9,273 nt of DNA, from assembly GCA_046590705.1 (NCBI GenBank), contig JBKJUK010000322.1:1-9273 (forward strand). Direction: 5' to 3'. This stretch comes from JBKJUK01 sp046590705 (lineage in GTDB: Bacteria > Acidobacteriota > Thermoanaerobaculia > Gp7-AA8). Positions 8,137 to 9,273 of this stretch are shown piece by piece; the first letter of the stretch is position 1, and each line of letters begins with the position of its first letter. Below the pieces are notes generated by a model. That model was not told where the DNA came from. It was given only the letters and a program-made list of their open reading frames with translations, and made no database searches. The translations under genes and the position numbers were made by a program.

Positions 8137-9036
8137 ATGGCCAGGCATCAGACACGCGTGCTCGTCGTCGACGACACGAAGCTCGACAGGGAACTCCTCC
8201 ATGCGCATCTCACGCGTGCAGGCTATGCCGTCGAGGTTGCTGAAGATGGAGAGGACGCCTGGAACCTGTTGCAGCGTGAGCCGCGACGGTTCGACCTGGT
8301 GCTGCTCGATCGGTCCATGCCGCGAATGGGTGGGCTCGAACTACTACAGCACATCAAGGAGCACGACCGGATGCAGGCTTTGCCGGTCATTATGCAGACC
8401 GCTTCCGCCGGCCACGACGAGATGGTGGAGGGACTGGCCGCCGGCGCGTACTACTACCTGACCAAACCCTACGACGCCCAGACACTTCTGGCGGTGGTCA
8501 GTACCGCCGCACGCGATTACGCCTCCTACCGCGAACTCCAGCAGGTGGTGTCGCGCGGCGCCAAGACACTCGCCCTTATGCAGGAAGCGACTTTTCACAT
8601 CCGAACCATGGAGGAAGCGAAGGACCTCGGCACGCTCCTCGCGGCAATTTGTCCTGATCCGATGAACGCGGTGATCGGACTTACCGAGCTTCTGGTCAAT
8701 GCGGTCGAACATGGGAACCTCGGGATCACCTACGAAGAGAAGTCGAACCTCAACGCCACCGGCGCCTGGGAAACCGAAGTAGAGCATCGTCTGGGCATGC
8801 CGGAGAATGCCGCGAAACTGGTTACTGTCTCACTCGCGCGCCGCGCGGCCGAACTGCGCTTCACCATTCGCGATGAAGGTCCCGGTTTCGAGTGGCTGAA
8901 CTTCGTGCAGGCAGATCCTGGACGCGCCTTCGACAATCACGGTCGCGGCATCGTGATCGCCCGCTCCGTGAGCTTCGACGAGATCGAGTACCACGGCGCT
9001 GGCAACGAAGTGACGGCCGTGATCAATCTGAGCTGA
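8137..9036 (+). CDS. Response regulator receiver domain fused to an RsbW-like histidine-kinase-type ATPase
   Basis: The product has 299 residues. Residues 6-125 are a CheY-like receiver: acidic pair D12-D13, phosphoacceptor D58 in LVLLD, switch threonine T88 and lysine K110 in YLTKPY. The usual MPxMDG loop reads MPRMGG, so the Asp after the second Met is Gly. A helical linker (about 126-165) leads to an ATPase of the HATPase_c_2/anti-sigma kinase class: N-box ELLVNAVEHGN (E184, N188), DEGPGF (D246, G248, G250) and the HGRGIVIARS lid/G2 segment (268-277). There is no histidine phosphorylation domain, PP2C phosphatase domain, DNA-binding domain or membrane segment, so it is a cytosolic signalling protein. 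By family knowledge, phosphorylation of the receiver would control binding or Ser/Thr phosphorylation of a partner, such as an anti-anti-sigma factor; no partner is encoded here. The ATG at 8137 is chosen because the receiver fold begins right after it. An in-frame ATG at 8026 would add 37 residues with no family resemblance. No clear Shine-Dalgarno precedes 8137. Confidence 0.9.
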   Translation: MARHQTRVLVVDDTKLDRELLHAHLTRAGYAVEVAEDGEDAWNLLQREPRRFDLVLLDRSMPRMGGLELLQHIKEHDRMQALPVIMQTASAGHDEMVEGLAAGAYYYLTKPYDAQTLLAVVSTAARDYASYRELQQVVSRGAKTLALMQEATFHIRTMEEAKDLGTLLAAICPDPMNAVIGLTELLVNAVEHGNLGITYEEKSNLNATGAWETEVEHRLGMPENAAKLVTVSLARRAAELRFTIRDEGPGFEWLNFVQADPGRAFDNHGRGIVIARSVSFDEIEYHGAGNEVTAVINLS

Positions 9037-9048
9037 AACAGCTGCCCT

Positions 9049-9129
9049 TGGTAGGGGCGCCATGCGCCCGCTCTCCGGTGCCTTCAGCGAAACGTCAGGG
9101 GAGCGGGCGACCGCAGGTCACCCCTACCA
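9049..9129. repeat. REP/BIME-like pair of inverted hairpins
   Basis: An 81-bp imperfect palindrome starts 12 bases after the response regulator stop codon. The outer 9 bases TGGTAGGGG pair perfectly with CCCCTACCA, and the inner arms GCGCCCGCTCTCC (9064-9076) and GGGGAGCGGGCGA (9098-9110) pair with one T/C difference and one end mismatch. A 21-base loop (9077-9097) separates them. Each arm also folds alone: left GGGCGC-CAT-GCGCCC (9055-9069), perfect; right GGGCGACC-GCA-GGTCACCC with one mismatch (9105-9123). This is the layout of two inverted REP units. It could stop or stabilise the upstream transcript, but there is no T-tract for a classical intrinsic terminator. Confidence 0.7.
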
Positions 9130-9232
9130 TTGTGCTGTGGTTTCCGAACTGATCGAATTCAGCAGATCGAGAGAACCTGAACGTCGTTCCGAACTCTATT
9201 CTGTGTCACCTCGCGGGCCGTATCGTCAGAGC

Positions 9233-9273
9233 ATGATGTTTCCGCCTCTGCGTCGCGGCGATCGAGTTCCTGC
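9233..9273 (+). CDS. Possible start of a further gene, cut by the right edge
   Basis: A plus-strand frame is open from before the hairpin repeat to the window end. From ATG 9233 or 9236 it reads MMFPPLRRGDRVP and continues off the edge. A Pro-Pro-Leu-Arg-x-Gly-Asp-Arg-Val opening resembles the N-terminus of LD-carboxypeptidases (peptidase family S66), which recycle murein peptides. That would suit the peptidoglycan theme, but 13 residues cannot prove it. There is no good Shine-Dalgarno, and a GTG at 9137 in the same frame is an alternative start. Positions 9130-9232 otherwise hold nothing I recognise. Confidence 0.3.
   Translation, partial: MMFPPLRRGDRVP

Noticed and set aside
8344..8787. 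A 147-codon minus-strand open frame
   Set aside because: It is antisense to the receiver/ATPase gene, and the motif-rich plus-strand translation is clearly the real one.
1..9273. tRNA, rRNA, CRISPR array, insertion sequence or attachment sites
   Set aside because: I saw no tRNA-like cloverleaf, no regularly spaced direct repeats, no transposase and no flanking target duplications; nearly all bases are explained by the three genes.

Overview
The window reads as GC-rich bacterial DNA (roughly 58-60% by eye) from a diderm. The inference rests on a bacterial alpha-2-macroglobulin paired with penicillin-binding protein 1C, an arrangement known from many Gram-negative bacteria (E. coli yfhM-pbpC). 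I cannot fix the phylum from sequence alone. The coding density, divergent gene layout and fused response regulator/ATPase would fit Acidobacteriota or Proteobacteria-like lineages, but that is a guess.

Layout. Positions 1-7993 hold two minus-strand genes in the order A2M then pbpC. The large A2M gene (2321-7993) has a strong ribosome binding site and a Sec signal peptide. pbpC follows with almost no gap and runs off the left edge, so its C-terminus is missing. A divergent intergenic region (7994-8136) separates this operon from a plus-strand gene (8137-9036) that joins a receiver domain to an RsbW-like ATPase. Just after that gene is an 81-bp imperfect palindrome in which each arm is itself a hairpin. 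An open frame that may be the start of another plus-strand gene runs off the right edge.

How the genes work together. PBP1C would polymerise and cross-link peptidoglycan on the periplasmic side. The thioester A2M would trap proteases that enter the periplasm, and the pair is thought to act as a joint defence and repair unit after envelope breach. The response regulator/ATPase is a signalling protein that probably acts by binding or phosphorylating a partner. Nothing in the window ties it to the A2M-pbpC operon apart from the divergent arrangement.

The core genes are recognisable families. The points most worth a second look are the hairpin-pair repeat, the missing ATG and short coupled frame at the start of pbpC, the Arg/Gly-rich bait segment of the A2M, and the kinase-like but phosphatase-less signalling protein. 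I did not find a clearly new biological system.
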